This document shows positions 16,185 to 24,856 of a DNA stretch of 64,000 nt, in pieces. Each line of letters opens with the position of its first letter. Position 1 is the first letter of the stretch. The notes below the pieces were generated by a model. The model was given only the letters and a program-made list of their open reading frames with translations. It ran no database searches and had not been told where the DNA came from. Both the position numbers and the translations under genes were made by a program. Origin of the DNA: Halorhabdus sp. BNX81 (GTDB taxonomy: Archaea > Halobacteriota > Halobacteria > Halobacteriales > Haloarculaceae); assembly GCF_029229925.1 (NCBI RefSeq), contig NZ_CP107254.1, positions 2,294,001-2,358,000 of the forward strand, given 5' to 3'.

Positions 16185-17489
16185 ATGTTCGGAACGAGCG
16201 GTATCCGCGGGCCAGTCGGCGAGGACGTGACAGCCGAGCTGGCGCTTTCGGTGGGGCGAGCACTCGGTATCGACGCCGACCGCGTCGTCGTCGGTCGGGA
16301 TCCACGTGAGAGCGGCGAGTTGCTGCTGGACGCAGTAACGGCCGGATTGCGTGAATCAGGCACCGACGTGATCGACCTCGGCGTGGCGGCGACGCCGACC
16401 GTCGCGCGCGCCGTTCGTGGCGAGGATGGCGACGCCGGCGTCGTGATCACGGCCAGCCACAACCCGCCAGCGGACAACGGCATCAAGCTCTGGCAGCCGA
16501 CGACCCAGGCGTTCGATACGGCTCGACAGAATACTATCGCCGACCGGATCGAGTCCGAGGCGTTCGATCTCGTCGCGTGGGACGATCTGGGAACGCGACA
16601 TCGACGAGACGGCGCGGACGCCCACGTCGAGGCGATCCTCGACGCTGTCTCCGTCACCTCGCCGCCGGACGCCGTCGTCGATCTCGGCAACGGTGCCGGC
16701 GCGGTCAGCGTCGAGGCCCTCACCCAGATGGGGTGTGACGTCGAGACGCTCAACGCCCAGCCGGACGGGGCCTTCCCCGGCCGACCCAGCGAACCGACAG
16801 CCGAGAACTGTGAGTCCCTGACGGCGCTGGCTCGCGAGACTGGGCGACTCGGGATCGCCCACGACGGTGACGCCGATCGGCTGCGCGCCGTCACCGAAGA
16901 CGGCGAGTTCCTCAGCGGGGATACCCTGCTGGCGATTCTGGCGCGCGACGCGGCTGCCCCCGGCGAGACGGTCGCCGCCCCGGTCAACACCAGCCTGGCC
17001 GTCGACGATTACCTCGCGGCCGACGACATCGACGTCGTTCGCACACGGGTCGGCGACGTCTCCGTGGCCGAGCGGGCCAGTGAACCCGGCGTCGCGTTCG
17101 GCGGCGAACCCAGCGGCGCGTGGATCTGGCCCGCCCAGGCACTGTGTCCCGATGGCCCGCTCGCGGCCGCAAAACTGGTCGAGCTCGCGGCCGAGCGCCC
17201 GCTCGCCGATCGCGTTGACGACATCGAGGCGTACCCAATTCACCGGGACAGCGTCTCAGTGACGGAAAAAGGCAGAGTGATGGACCGCGTCCGGGAACGC
17301 GTCCACGACGACTACGACGACGTCACCACGCTTGATGGCGTCCGTGTGGATCTGGGGGACGCGTGGTTCCTGCTCAGAGCGAGTGGGACACAGCCCCTCA
17401 TCCGTATCACGGCCGAAGCGCGTGACCCGGAGCGCGCCAGCAGTGTCTTCGAAGAGGCGCGGGAGATCGTCACCCGAACCCAGGGATGA
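16185..17489 (+). CDS. glmM: Phosphohexomutase (phosphoglucosamine/phosphomannomutase)
   Basis: This 434-residue enzyme has the alpha-D-phosphohexomutase layout: N-terminal MFGTSGIRGPVG, phospho-serine loop TASHNPPADNG (about 87-97), metal loop DGDADRLRA (about 227-235), sugar-binding GGEPSGAW (about 306-313) and phosphate-binding RASGTQPLIRI. It interconverts hexose(amine) 1- and 6-phosphates for nucleotide-sugar synthesis, which feeds surface glycans. Haloarchaea have several paralogues, so glucosamine against mannose specificity is uncertain. A TATA-like CTTTTAGT lies about 30 bases upstream. Confidence 0.88.
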   Translation: MFGTSGIRGPVGEDVTAELALSVGRALGIDADRVVVGRDPRESGELLLDAVTAGLRESGTDVIDLGVAATPTVARAVRGEDGDAGVVITASHNPPADNGIKLWQPTTQAFDTARQNTIADRIESEAFDLVAWDDLGTRHRRDGADAHVEAILDAVSVTSPPDAVVDLGNGAGAVSVEALTQMGCDVETLNAQPDGAFPGRPSEPTAENCESLTALARETGRLGIAHDGDADRLRAVTEDGEFLSGDTLLAILARDAAAPGETVAAPVNTSLAVDDYLAADDIDVVRTRVGDVSVAERASEPGVAFGGEPSGAWIWPAQALCPDGPLAAAKLVELAAERPLADRVDDIEAYPIHRDSVSVTEKGRVMDRVRERVHDDYDDVTTLDGVRVDLGDAWFLLRASGTQPLIRITAEARDPERASSVFEEAREIVTRTQG

Positions 17490-17534
17490 GGGCACTGGGG
17501 GGACAGCGGGAACGCGGAACACGGACAGGAGGGC

Positions 17535-17693
17535 TTATCCGCGCCGGGTCGACCGCGCCTCCCGCACGTCGGCTCCGTCACGGATCTTGTCCTCGCACTG
17601 CGGACAGACCCGGGGCTGATCAACTCCGTTCGGCGTAAAAACGCGTGCGTATGCGGCGGTTACGAACGCACCGCAGTTCTGGCAATGCGGCAT
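17535..17693 (-). CDS. Small zinc-ribbon protein (DUF7563-like), second copy
   Basis: The 52-residue protein MPHCQNCGAFVTAAYARVFT…VCPQCEDKI has CxxCG near the N-terminus and CPxC near residue 32, the same spacing as the protein at 14737-14886. It should bind one zinc. The function is unknown; regulatory or RNA/protein binding roles have been suggested for such haloarchaeal mini-proteins. It stands alone between glmM and a convergent-strand gene. Confidence 0.78.
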   Translation of the reverse strand: MPHCQNCGAFVTAAYARVFTPNGVDQPRVCPQCEDKIRDGADVREARSTRRG

Positions 17694-17797
17694 ACGACTT
17701 GTTGTTTCTCACTCGTTCCCTTAACTGTTGGTGGTGTGATAGAAGTTACCAACCCTCACGATTTATCGTACTTTTCGGCCGTTCTTACCGGCTCTGC

Positions 17798-18376
17798 TCA
17801 AAACGAGGCCGTCATCGATCCATCAGTCTCCAGTTCGATGACGCCGTCGAACAGCGACCGGAACCGGTCGAGGCGATCTTCGTCGTGGACGCCGCGTGCG
17901 AGGTGGAACAACCCGACCGCGTCGTGCTCCCCGAGCAGTTCAAGCAATCGGTCGATAGCTGCCTCAGTCTGCTGTTCGTCAGCGTAGTACAGCATCTCTG
18001 TCAGGGAGTCGACACTGATGCGTCGCTTGCCGTCGTGATTCGACAGAAACTCCCGTGTCTCCGCGACGATCCCGTCGAAGTCATCGGGCGCAGAGACGTA
18101 TCGGACGTCGTCGCTCCGGCGGCGCGTGTACCCGCGCTCGACCGAAAGCGCGTCGAGGATCGTCGCCGTCGACTCGTCGACCTCGTAGTGTTCGATCTTC
18201 TGGGACACCTCGCGGGCAGTGGTCCGCGTCGAAACGACCAGGAAGTGATCGGTGTCGGTCGAGAGGAAATCAGTGTCGACGCGGTCGGTTTCTCCAGTGC
18301 TCGGGTGAATCAACAGAATGCCCGTCCCGCCCGGGACGGTCTCCGGCGCGCCGTCGATCGCCAGGGTGTAGTCCAT
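17798..18376 (-). CDS. Conserved haloarchaeal protein, RecA/KaiC-like fold without P-loop
   Basis: This 192-residue protein contains ETVPGGTGILLIHPSTGETDRV, where a KaiC-type protein would carry its Walker A loop, but the GKT is missing. Further on FLVVSTRTTAREVSQKI and GLFHLARGV resemble later strands of that fold. I infer a degenerate KaiC-like signalling protein; the haloarchaeal family is probably DUF7090. No signal peptide or membrane segment is seen. The downstream neighbour on the same strand is the zinc-ribbon gene, about 105 bases away. Confidence 0.55.
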   Translation of the reverse strand: MDYTLAIDGAPETVPGGTGILLIHPSTGETDRVDTDFLSTDTDHFLVVSTRTTAREVSQKIEHYEVDESTATILDALSVERGYTRRRSDDVRYVSAPDDFDGIVAETREFLSNHDGKRRISVDSLTEMLYYADEQQTEAAIDRLLELLGEHDAVGLFHLARGVHDEDRLDRFRSLFDGVIELETDGSMTASF

Positions 18377-18427
18377 CTCTGGCCGTTCTGGGGGCGGGGA
18401 TCGCCTTAAGGATGCTGTTCCCCGCGA

Positions 18428-18850
18428 TTAGAACACGCTGTCGGCAGTCGCCGCCCCGACGACGCTGAAGATCGCGCCGACGCTGACCACCCGGAGTGTG
18501 ATCTCGAATTGTTCGAGCAGAGACTCCCCTTGAAGGAACGACGCGGGCGCGTTAAGCAGGATCGCCAGCAGCGCCACCGAACCGAAAGCCACTGAGATAA
18601 GCGAGAGAAACCGAAGCGGCAGCCCGGCGACCTCCGCTTCCGAATCCGGGTCGCGGTCGTCGTCGGCCTGATAGAGCGCACCATAGCCAATCACGGCGAC
18701 GAGGACGGCCGTCGCCAGGGCGTGGACCCGCGTCATTCCCCGGGCCAACGTCCAGACCTCCTCGGTCACGACGAACGGCCCCGCCAACAGGAACCCACCC
18801 ACGATCTGCTGGGCTGTGTCTGCCAGTTTGTATCGCGGCGGTCCGACCAT
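18428..18850 (-). CDS. DUF2391 family integral membrane protein
   Basis: This 140-residue protein starts MVGPPRYKLADTAQQIVGGF. The KLADTAQQIVGGFLLAGPFVVTEEVW region is the DUF2391 hallmark. About four hydrophobic segments are present (near 15-35, 45-62, 80-102, 118-137). The function is unknown. The in-frame ATG four codons upstream (18862) is an alternative start. Its promoter side faces the tRNA-Asn tail array. Confidence 0.8.
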   Translation of the reverse strand: MVGPPRYKLADTAQQIVGGFLLAGPFVVTEEVWTLARGMTRVHALATAVLVAVIGYGALYQADDDRDPDSEAEVAGLPLRFLSLISVAFGSVALLAILLNAPASFLQGESLLEQFEITLRVVSVGAIFSVVGAATADSVF

Positions 18851-18901
18851 AGCTACGTGCACACGCCGTCCCGAGTTGAATCCGTCGCTCTCCGGAAGCC
18901 T

Positions 18902-19321
18902 GCCGCCAGGACTCGAACCGATGCAAGACGTTCCGGGTCACTCGCTGACGCTCGCTTCCCGGGCTGCGACTTCCGTGTTCGACCCTGGGGTACGCCGTCC
19001 TTGACGATAGCTATCGCTCGGCGATGAAACGCCTCGCAGAATCGTCAAGAGACGCCGTCCCGAGAACTGCGCAGCAGTTCTCGTGGGCCGGAAAATCGCT
19101 TCGCGATTTTACGCCGCCGTCAGAGCAAGCTCTGACGTGCCGTGAATTTCACAGAAATTCACGCCGCCGCCAGGACTCGAACCGATGCAAGACGGTCTTG
19201 CTCGTTCGCTGCGCTCACTGCGCGAGCTGCGACTTCCGTATTCGAGTCCTGGATGATCTCGTATTCACCGGCGACGATGCTCGGAGCAGACGCTCCTCGC
19301 GAGTTGTCGCCGGTAGAAGTA
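18902..19321 (-). repeat. tRNA-Asn tail array: hairpins, tRNA 3'-end copies and two 83-nt elements
   Basis: No gene is present in this 420-base stretch. Reading away from tRNA-Asn there is: a 9-bp-armed hairpin (19267-19314); an 83-nt element (19170-19252, arms CCAGGACTCGAA/TTCGAGTCCTGG); a copy of the tRNA 3' end (19161-19183, overlapping the element); hairpins 19141-19163, 19118-19137, 19092-19110, 19061-19083 and 19001-19048 with perfect 8-10-bp stems; and a second 83-nt element (18906-18988). Fragments ACGCCGYC, matching the tRNA acceptor end, sit between hairpins. Both elements contain the core seen at tRNA-Ile and tRNA-Arg. Confidence 0.8.
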
Positions 19322-19394
19322 CGCCGCCGCCAGGACTCGAACCTGGGACAACCACGTTAACAGCGTGGTGCTCTACCATCTGAGCTACGGCGGC
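19322..19394 (-). tRNA. tRNA-Asn (GTT anticodon)
   Basis: The 73-nt cloverleaf starts GCCGCCGTAGCTC. The acceptor GCCGCCG pairs with CGGCGGC, the anticodon loop is CTGTTAA (GTT), the T-arm is CCAGG-TTCGAGT-CCTGG, and the discriminator is G. No intron or encoded CCA is present. It is transcribed leftward into the tail array. The CCA-adding enzyme gene begins 115 bases away in the opposite direction. Confidence 0.95.
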
Positions 19395-19508
19395 AGACAC
19401 TCCAGGGTAATCGGAGTTATTTGATAGGGCTTTCGCTTTCGTCCGGTCGCCGGGTGGCGGTCGCGACGCATCGATACGCTTTCCCGTTCCTGCCGGTACG
19501 GTTTCTGT

Positions 19509-20861
19509 ATGTCTGAGGAGCTTACGGGCGTTCTCCAGGCGGTTCGACAGCGCGTCGAACCGACCGACGCCGAGCGGGAACGCCTCGACCGGGCGGCAAC
19601 GGAGGTGATCGACCGGGCCGAAGCGGCGCTCGAGGAGCAAGGCATCGACGGCGACGTCATGCTCGTCGGCTCCACCGCCCGAAACACCTGGATCGCCGGC
19701 GACCGCGACGTCGACGTCTTCGTCCGATTCCCACCCGACACTGAGCGCCAACGGCTCGAATCGGTCGGCCTCGACATCGGCCACGCAGTCCTCCCTGACG
19801 GCCACGAGGAATACGCCGAACACCCCTACGTCGTCGGGGAAGTCGACGGCTACGACGTCGATCTGGTCCCCTGCTACGACGTCGAGGATGCGACCGCGAT
19901 CCAGTCAGCCGTGGATCGCACGCCGTTTCACACCGAATATCTCCGGACCCGCCTCGACGACGACCTCGCCGACGATGTCCGGCTCTGTAAAGCCTTCCTC
20001 AAGGGAATCGGCGTCTACGGGAGCGACCTCCGAACCCAGGGGTTCTCGGGCTATTTGACCGAACTGCTGGTGCTGGAACACGACGGCTTCCGATCGCTGA
20101 TCGAGGCCGCGGCCGAATGGCACCCACCCGTCCGCTTCGATCCGGAAGATCACGGTACCGCCACGTTCGACGACGAACTCGTGGTCATCGACCCGACTGA
20201 TCCCGAGCGCAACGTCGCCGCGGCGCTGTCGACGGCGAACCTCGCCCGCTTTCAGCACTACGCCCGGGAGCTACTCGCCGAGCCACGTGGGTCACTGTTC
20301 GACCCATCCGAACCGGAACCGCTCGATCCGGTAGCAGTCCGGGCAGCCTTCGACGAGCGCGGGACCACACCCGTCGCACTCACGTTCGAAACGCCGGCTC
20401 TCGTCGAGGACGATCTCTACCCCCAACTCGAGAAGTCACTCGATGGGGTCGGCGGACTGCTCGATCGTCACGGCTTCGACGTGTTGCGATCGGCTGCCTT
20501 CGCCGACGAACGGGCCGTGCTCCTGTTTGAACTCGAAGTCGCCCAGCGACCGGCGATCGAGCGCCACGTCGGCCCACCGGTCCACGTTCGCGAGCACGCC
20601 GATGGCTTCTACGAGAAATACGCCGACACGGACGTCTACGGACCGTTCGTGAGCGACGATCGCTACGTCGTCGAGCGCGAGCGGGCCTACCGGACCGCGG
20701 CCGAGTTACTCGAAAGCGACGCGCTGTTCGATGTCGCACTCGGGACGGATGTCGAGAGTGCTCTCAAGACGGACCATACGGTGCTGATTGGGCCAGCCGT
20801 CGGCACACTCGCCGAGACTTTCGGGCGGGAACTCGCCGGCTATCTCGACCCGAAGCCCTGA
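19509..20861 (+). CDS. cca: CCA tRNA nucleotidyltransferase (class I, archaeal)
   Basis: This 450-residue enzyme adds or repairs the 3' CCA of tRNAs, which is needed because the tRNA genes here do not encode CCA. The nucleotidyltransferase motif GSTARNTWIAGDRDVDVF gives catalytic Asp67 and Asp69. The archaeal central domain has DLVPCYDV, and KAFLKGIGVYGSDLRTQGFSGYLTELL is diagnostic of the class I fold. Length is normal. It is monocistronic, divergent from tRNA-Asn, and its end overlaps the deacetylase gene tail to tail by 22 bases. Confidence 0.95.
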   Translation: MSEELTGVLQAVRQRVEPTDAERERLDRAATEVIDRAEAALEEQGIDGDVMLVGSTARNTWIAGDRDVDVFVRFPPDTERQRLESVGLDIGHAVLPDGHEEYAEHPYVVGEVDGYDVDLVPCYDVEDATAIQSAVDRTPFHTEYLRTRLDDDLADDVRLCKAFLKGIGVYGSDLRTQGFSGYLTELLVLEHDGFRSLIEAAAEWHPPVRFDPEDHGTATFDDELVVIDPTDPERNVAAALSTANLARFQHYARELLAEPRGSLFDPSEPEPLDPVAVRAAFDERGTTPVALTFETPALVEDDLYPQLEKSLDGVGGLLDRHGFDVLRSAAFADERAVLLFELEVAQRPAIERHVGPPVHVREHADGFYEKYADTDVYGPFVSDDRYVVERERAYRTAAELLESDALFDVALGTDVESALKTDHTVLIGPAVGTLAETFGRELAGYLDPKP

Positions 20862-21850
20862 TACACCAGCGAGTCGAGGACGTTCTGTCCCCCGTCGGTC
20901 GGCACTGCCTCGATCGACTCAGCCTCCGCACCATTGAGGACCTCGTGAATCTCCCGAACGCCGGCCGAGAGCGTTTCGAGCCCGTAGCCGCCTTCGAGAA
21001 CGAACGCCAGGCCAGCGCCGATGCGATCGGCGAGGTCGCGAAGTCGCCCGGCGAGAGCGCCGAATCCGACAGTCGAGACCAGCATCCGGGAGATCGGATC
21101 GTTCTCGTGGGCGTCGAAGCCGGCACTGGCAATGAGAAGGTCGGGATCGAACCCCTCGAACTCGGGAGCGACGACCTCGTCGTGGACGGCGAGGTAGTCG
21201 GCGTCGCCACACCCTGAGGGGAACGGGACGTTGAGCGTCCGGCCGCGCCCGGCGTCGGCCCCGGTTTCGCCAACGTCGCCCGTACCGGGATACAGTCCCT
21301 CCTCGTGGAACGATGCGTAGTAGACATCGCTGCGATCGTAGAAGATGTCCTGGGTCCCGTTGCCGTGGTGGACATCCCAGTCGAGGATTGCCACGCGGTC
21401 GACGTCCTCGCGGTTCAGAGCGTGCTCGGCCGCGACGGCGGCATTGTTCAGAAAACAGAAGCCCATCGCATCGTCTTCGACCGCGTGATGGCCCGGCGGC
21501 CGACCGAGCGAAAACGGAGTTTGGGCCCCATCGGCACCGTCCACTGCCTCGTCTGCAGCCCATGCGGCCAGCGTGGCGCTCGCCACCGCCGCGTCCCAGG
21601 TCGCCTCGACGGCGACGGTGTCGGCGTCCCAGTTGCCGCCACCGTTGGCACAGAACTGACGGACGTTTTCGAGATACTCGTGGTCGTGAACAGCCCAGAC
21701 GGCGTCGCGAGGAATGTCAGTTGCCGGAACGTATTCGACGTTGTCCGAATCAGCGAGGGTCCGTTTGATCGCGCGCAGTCGGTCGGGACTCTCCGGATGC
21801 CGACTGCCGGTGTCGTGTTCGAGGCAGATTTCGCGGTAACCAAACTTCAT
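20840..21850 (-). CDS. Histone deacetylase family protein (HdaI-like)
   Basis: This 336-residue zinc hydrolase shows the class II HDAC/acetoin-utilisation pattern: RPPGHHAVEDDAMGFCFLNNAA with the catalytic His pair, DWDVHHGNGTQDIFY with zinc ligands Asp and His, SAGFDAHENDP with the second Asp ligand, and LEGGYGLETL. It removes acetyl groups from protein lysines; the archaeal substrates are uncertain. It starts four bases inside the histone gene (ATGA overlap), so the histone and deacetylase are translationally coupled. The arrangement resembles the hstA/hdaI neighbourhood known in Haloferax. Confidence 0.93.
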   Translation of the reverse strand: MKFGYREICLEHDTGSRHPESPDRLRAIKRTLADSDNVEYVPATDIPRDAVWAVHDHEYLENVRQFCANGGGNWDADTVAVEATWDAAVASATLAAWAADEAVDGADGAQTPFSLGRPPGHHAVEDDAMGFCFLNNAAVAAEHALNREDVDRVAILDWDVHHGNGTQDIFYDRSDVYYASFHEEGLYPGTGDVGETGADAGRGRTLNVPFPSGCGDADYLAVHDEVVAPEFEGFDPDLLIASAGFDAHENDPISRMLVSTVGFGALAGRLRDLADRIGAGLAFVLEGGYGLETLSAGVREIHEVLNGAEAESIEAVPTDGGQNVLDSLVYQGFGSR

Positions 21851-22287
21851 TCAACGTAGTGTGTCAGTTGGGCGTAGAGTTCAACGTCCTCCGCCTTAAT
21901 CGTTCGGCGGCCGGCGTGCTCGGCGAGCAGCGCCGCCGCGGCCGCGACATCGTCGGCCTCGCGCTCCAGGATCGAGGCCAGCGCGATACGTGCATCCATC
22001 GCGACCCGATACCGGTCATCGATATCGAGGCGTGCGATGCGGTCGACCGGCGCGATCGGCAGTTCGAGTGCGTCCTTCTCCGGGACACCCTCGACGCCGA
22101 AATCGGTCGCCATCAGCGTCTTCCGTCCGTCGGCGTTGGCCGCCGCGGCGGCGTCGACGGACAGCGCCGCCCCCCGCGACTGGATGCGGCGGGTGAGGGC
22201 TTCGGTCGCTTCGGCGCTCACCCGCAGTCCGCCGGCGTTTCGCCGGATGATCGAATCGATAGGGGCAAACGGTAGCTCGACGCTCAT
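21847..22287 (-). CDS. Archaeal doublet histone
   Basis: The 146-residue protein fuses two histone folds: MSVELPFAPIDSIIRRNAGG … (about 1-70) and LELPIAPVDRIARLDIDDRY … GRRTIKAEDVELYAQ (about 76-146). Both start with the LPxAPxDRI/SI signature. As in other haloarchaea, it is acidic instead of basic, which suits high-salt cytoplasm. It may act more as a regulator than a bulk packager (family knowledge). It lies between the RPA gene and the deacetylase gene on one strand. ATG 22287 is chosen; an ATG three codons upstream is possible. Confidence 0.93.
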   Translation of the reverse strand: MSVELPFAPIDSIIRRNAGGLRVSAEATEALTRRIQSRGAALSVDAAAAANADGRKTLMATDFGVEGVPEKDALELPIAPVDRIARLDIDDRYRVAMDARIALASILEREADDVAAAAALLAEHAGRRTIKAEDVELYAQLTHYVE

Positions 22288-22341
22288 ACGCCACAAGCGG
22301 GCGGTTTCCGTCTTAAGCGTTTCCTCACGCCGCCGACGGAT

Positions 22342-23814
22342 CTAGAACAGTTCCTCGGCGTCGATCTCGCCATCGCGTCGTTGTCCCCGAATCGTAACTT
22401 CCTCGCCGAGCCGGACTGACTCGCCGGTGTCGACGGTGACGGTCTCCTCGCCATCGTCGAGGATCACCGGATCGCCCGTCTGGACGACGGTCCCCGTGAA
22501 CTCGACTGCTTCGGCGTCCCCGCCGGCATCACCCGTCGCATCTTCGTCCGCTGGTTTGCGCTCGCCTGCCTCGTCATCCGCTGTCTTCCCGCCAGCCCCG
22601 TCATCGGCGAACGCCGAGAGCCCGGTCGACGCGCTCGCGTCCTGGCCATTGCTGTCGCCCGCAGTGCCTGCATCGTCCGCGTCGGGCGTCGTCGCCATCG
22701 ACGCGCCGTCTTCGAGGACGACGACCGTCGAGCCCCATCCGGCCGAGGCCTCGAGGTCGTCCTGCCAGCCGTCCTGAATATCCACATCGGCACAGACGAC
22801 CTCGTCGCCCGGTGCGAGGTCGCGGTCGGCCTTCTCGCCCCACAGCGCCACCCGGATGTCGCCGGTGTCGTCCTGGATCCGGATGTTCTTGACCTGCCCC
22901 TCCGAGCCGTCGTCCCGATCGAACGTCCGTGTTGGATCGGTCGAGCGGACGACGCCGCCGATGTCGACCGTCTCCTCCAGCTCGACGGCGTCGATCGGCG
23001 TCGTCTCCGGGGCGTACTCGATATCGGCGTCGTCGAGTTCGTCGATCGCCCCCTCCTCGCCGACGTGAACCTCCAGATCGCCCTCGCGTTCCCGGACGTA
23101 GCCGTCGACGACCTCGACGGTCGCGCCGGCGTCGATCTCCGTCACGCGGTCGGCGCGCTCGTCCCACAGCGTTACCCGGACGCGGCCGGTCTCGTCGCCG
23201 ATCGAGAGATTCGCGACCCGTCCCTCCGAGCCGTCGTCGCGGTCGAACGTCCGCACCGGTTCGGTGTCGAGGACGACCCCCTCGACGGTGACGTTGGATT
23301 GCCCCATCGTGAGCGCATCGATGGTCTCGCCGTCACCGGGTTCGACGTCGATCGTCGCGTCGAGATCCTGTTCGGCCTGATCGACGCTGACCTCCAGGCC
23401 GTTGTAGCCCTCCTGCGGGCGACCCTTCACCCGGAGGACGTCGCCGACTTCGACTTCCCCCTCGTCGACGGCGACAGCTTCCCCATCCCAGAACGTCAGT
23501 CGGAGGCTGTCGGTCTCGTCGGCCGCCTCGACGTTGATCACGCGGCCGTCCTCGTCGTCGCCATCACGCTCGAAGGTCCGCAACTCGCCGATCGAGAGCA
23601 CCTTTGCCAGAAACCGGACCTCCTCCATGCCGGCCTGGACATCGGCGACCGTCTGGGCCTCGTTCTCGGTGAGTTCGTGGGCGATCAGCATCGCGGCCGT
23701 CTCCTCGTCGGCCAGTCCCCCCATCTGTTCGACCTTCTCCTCGACGGCTTCCCTGAAGTCCTCCTCGGAGACGTCGGCGTCGAGATCCGCGTATACGTCC
23801 TCTATCGCGCCCAT
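22342..23814 (-). CDS. rpaC: Replication protein A-type single-stranded DNA-binding protein
   Basis: This 490-residue protein has an N-terminal helical domain (about 1-65) and three OB folds in tandem. Two of them share the repeated phrase RTFDRDDGSEG (about residues 185 and 295). A low-complexity acidic linker (about 375-430) precedes a small C-terminal OB-like segment ending DAEELF. It binds ssDNA in replication and repair. Position next to histone and deacetylase and overall layout match Haloferax RpaC, hence the symbol. It is 54 bases upstream of the histone gene on the same strand, so it is probably the first gene of an operon. Confidence 0.88.
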   Translation of the reverse strand: MGAIEDVYADLDADVSEEDFREAVEEKVEQMGGLADEETAAMLIAHELTENEAQTVADVQAGMEEVRFLAKVLSIGELRTFERDGDDEDGRVINVEAADETDSLRLTFWDGEAVAVDEGEVEVGDVLRVKGRPQEGYNGLEVSVDQAEQDLDATIDVEPGDGETIDALTMGQSNVTVEGVVLDTEPVRTFDRDDGSEGRVANLSIGDETGRVRVTLWDERADRVTEIDAGATVEVVDGYVREREGDLEVHVGEEGAIDELDDADIEYAPETTPIDAVELEETVDIGGVVRSTDPTRTFDRDDGSEGQVKNIRIQDDTGDIRVALWGEKADRDLAPGDEVVCADVDIQDGWQDDLEASAGWGSTVVVLEDGASMATTPDADDAGTAGDSNGQDASASTGLSAFADDGAGGKTADDEAGERKPADEDATGDAGGDAEAVEFTGTVVQTGDPVILDDGEETVTVDTGESVRLGEEVTIRGQRRDGEIDAEELF

Positions 23815-24007
23815 CTGTCTACCGAGGCCAGGGTTGCGCTCCGTTTAAGCGTTGTCGTCGACAGTTCGACCCACCGCATTCGGGTGGTTCACTCGCGAAA
23901 TGGTGAACGGACATGATCGACGCTGGTCGCCCTCTCTGTTAAAAAGGTACGGTGAACCCACCGTCCGGACGGGTGTGGAGCCCCACCCTTTCGACGGGCG
24001 TGAAGCC

Positions 24008-24733
24008 TCACTCCTCGGGTGGCGCCGCACTCGAAGAGCCGTAGGCGGCACTCATACCGAAGCGGTCGCCGTGACTGATCGCAACCTCGGATGGAATGTC
24101 GTCCTCGAAGGAAAAGGTCGCCTCGTAGGGGATGTCCACGAGACACTGGCCGCCGACCCCGCCGTCCTCGCACTCCTCGCGGTCGACAGCGTCGACGGAC
24201 ACAGCGAGTCGTTCAGCGTCGGTGTCGTGGGAGACATCACCCAGCTGGGCGCGCTTACAGAGGTCGCTCCCGCGGCGGATCCCCTTGACGACGATCCGAC
24301 CCTCGTCGGGCTGGAATTCGACGTCGGCGTCGTCCTCGCCCTGGCCACATTTGGGTGCGTGTGAGGTGAACTGGAAGGTGACGCCGTTCATCTCGCCGCC
24401 CGCGGTCCAGGCCTGTTCGGCCGATCCGGAATCGGGCGTCGAAATCTCGTCCTCGTCGGGTGTCGACGTCGGGGACTCCCCGTTCGATCCAGTTGTCTCG
24501 TCTCCCTCCTCCGGCGTCGCGGTGGGGTCGTCGCCGGATTCGCCACCCTGGTCGTCGGTGGTGTTCGCGGGCGAATCAGTGGGCGAGGGAGTCCCGTCGG
24601 GATCTTCGCTCGGTTCGTCGGTCGGCGAATCGGTGTCGTCAGGGTTGTCGGTGCTCGCACCGCCGAGACAACCGGCGAGGAGACCGATCGCACCGGTCGA
24701 TGCGCCGATCTGGAGGAATCTGCGTCGGTTCAT
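24008..24733 (-). CDS. Tat-exported lipoprotein, function unknown
   Basis: This 241-residue protein starts MNRRRFLQIGASTGAIGLLAGC: a twin-arginine signal with lipobox LAGC (Cys at 22). About 85 residues of Thr/Ser/Pro/Asp linker follow, then a C-terminal domain with four cysteines (KCGQGEDDADVEF, SDLCKRAQLGDVSHD, EECEDGG, QCLVDIPYEATF). The domain resembles a recurrent haloarchaeal surface lipoprotein family of unknown role. It faces away from tRNA-Arg. The stretch 23815-24007 downstream holds nothing I can support. Confidence 0.82.
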   Translation of the reverse strand: MNRRRFLQIGASTGAIGLLAGCLGGASTDNPDDTDSPTDEPSEDPDGTPSPTDSPANTTDDQGGESGDDPTATPEEGDETTGSNGESPTSTPDEDEISTPDSGSAEQAWTAGGEMNGVTFQFTSHAPKCGQGEDDADVEFQPDEGRIVVKGIRRGSDLCKRAQLGDVSHDTDAERLAVSVDAVDREECEDGGVGGQCLVDIPYEATFSFEDDIPSEVAISHGDRFGMSAAYGSSSAAPPEE

Positions 24734-24776
24734 GTTCGTATGGAGGGACGAATGGGAAAAGGGCCTTCCGTAGGGT

Positions 24777-24790
24777 CAAACGAACGTTTG
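24777..24790 (-). promoter_or_regulatory. Palindrome upstream of the lipoprotein gene
   Basis: CAAACG-AA-CGTTTG is a perfect inverted repeat 44-57 bases before the lipoprotein start codon, where an activator or repressor could bind. It also lies about 70 bases before tRNA-Arg. No regulator is assigned. Confidence 0.4.
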
Positions 24791-24824
24791 TTCCGTCCGG
24801 CGGATGGGTCGGTGAATCGTAACC

Positions 24825-24834
24825 CCTTTATTTG
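24825..24834 (+). promoter_or_regulatory. TATA-like promoter of tRNA-Arg
   Basis: An AT-rich CCTTTATTTG centred about 27 bases before the first base of the tRNA is the expected archaeal TBP site. It indicates transcription starting at or near the mature 5' end. Confidence 0.6.
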
Positions 24835-24856
24835 CAACCGCGGTAGAGAGAGTCGA

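Noticed and set aside
18902-19321. CRISPR array
   Set aside because: The repeated pieces (ACGCCGYC) are too short, the intervals are hairpins of different length, and no cas gene is nearby.
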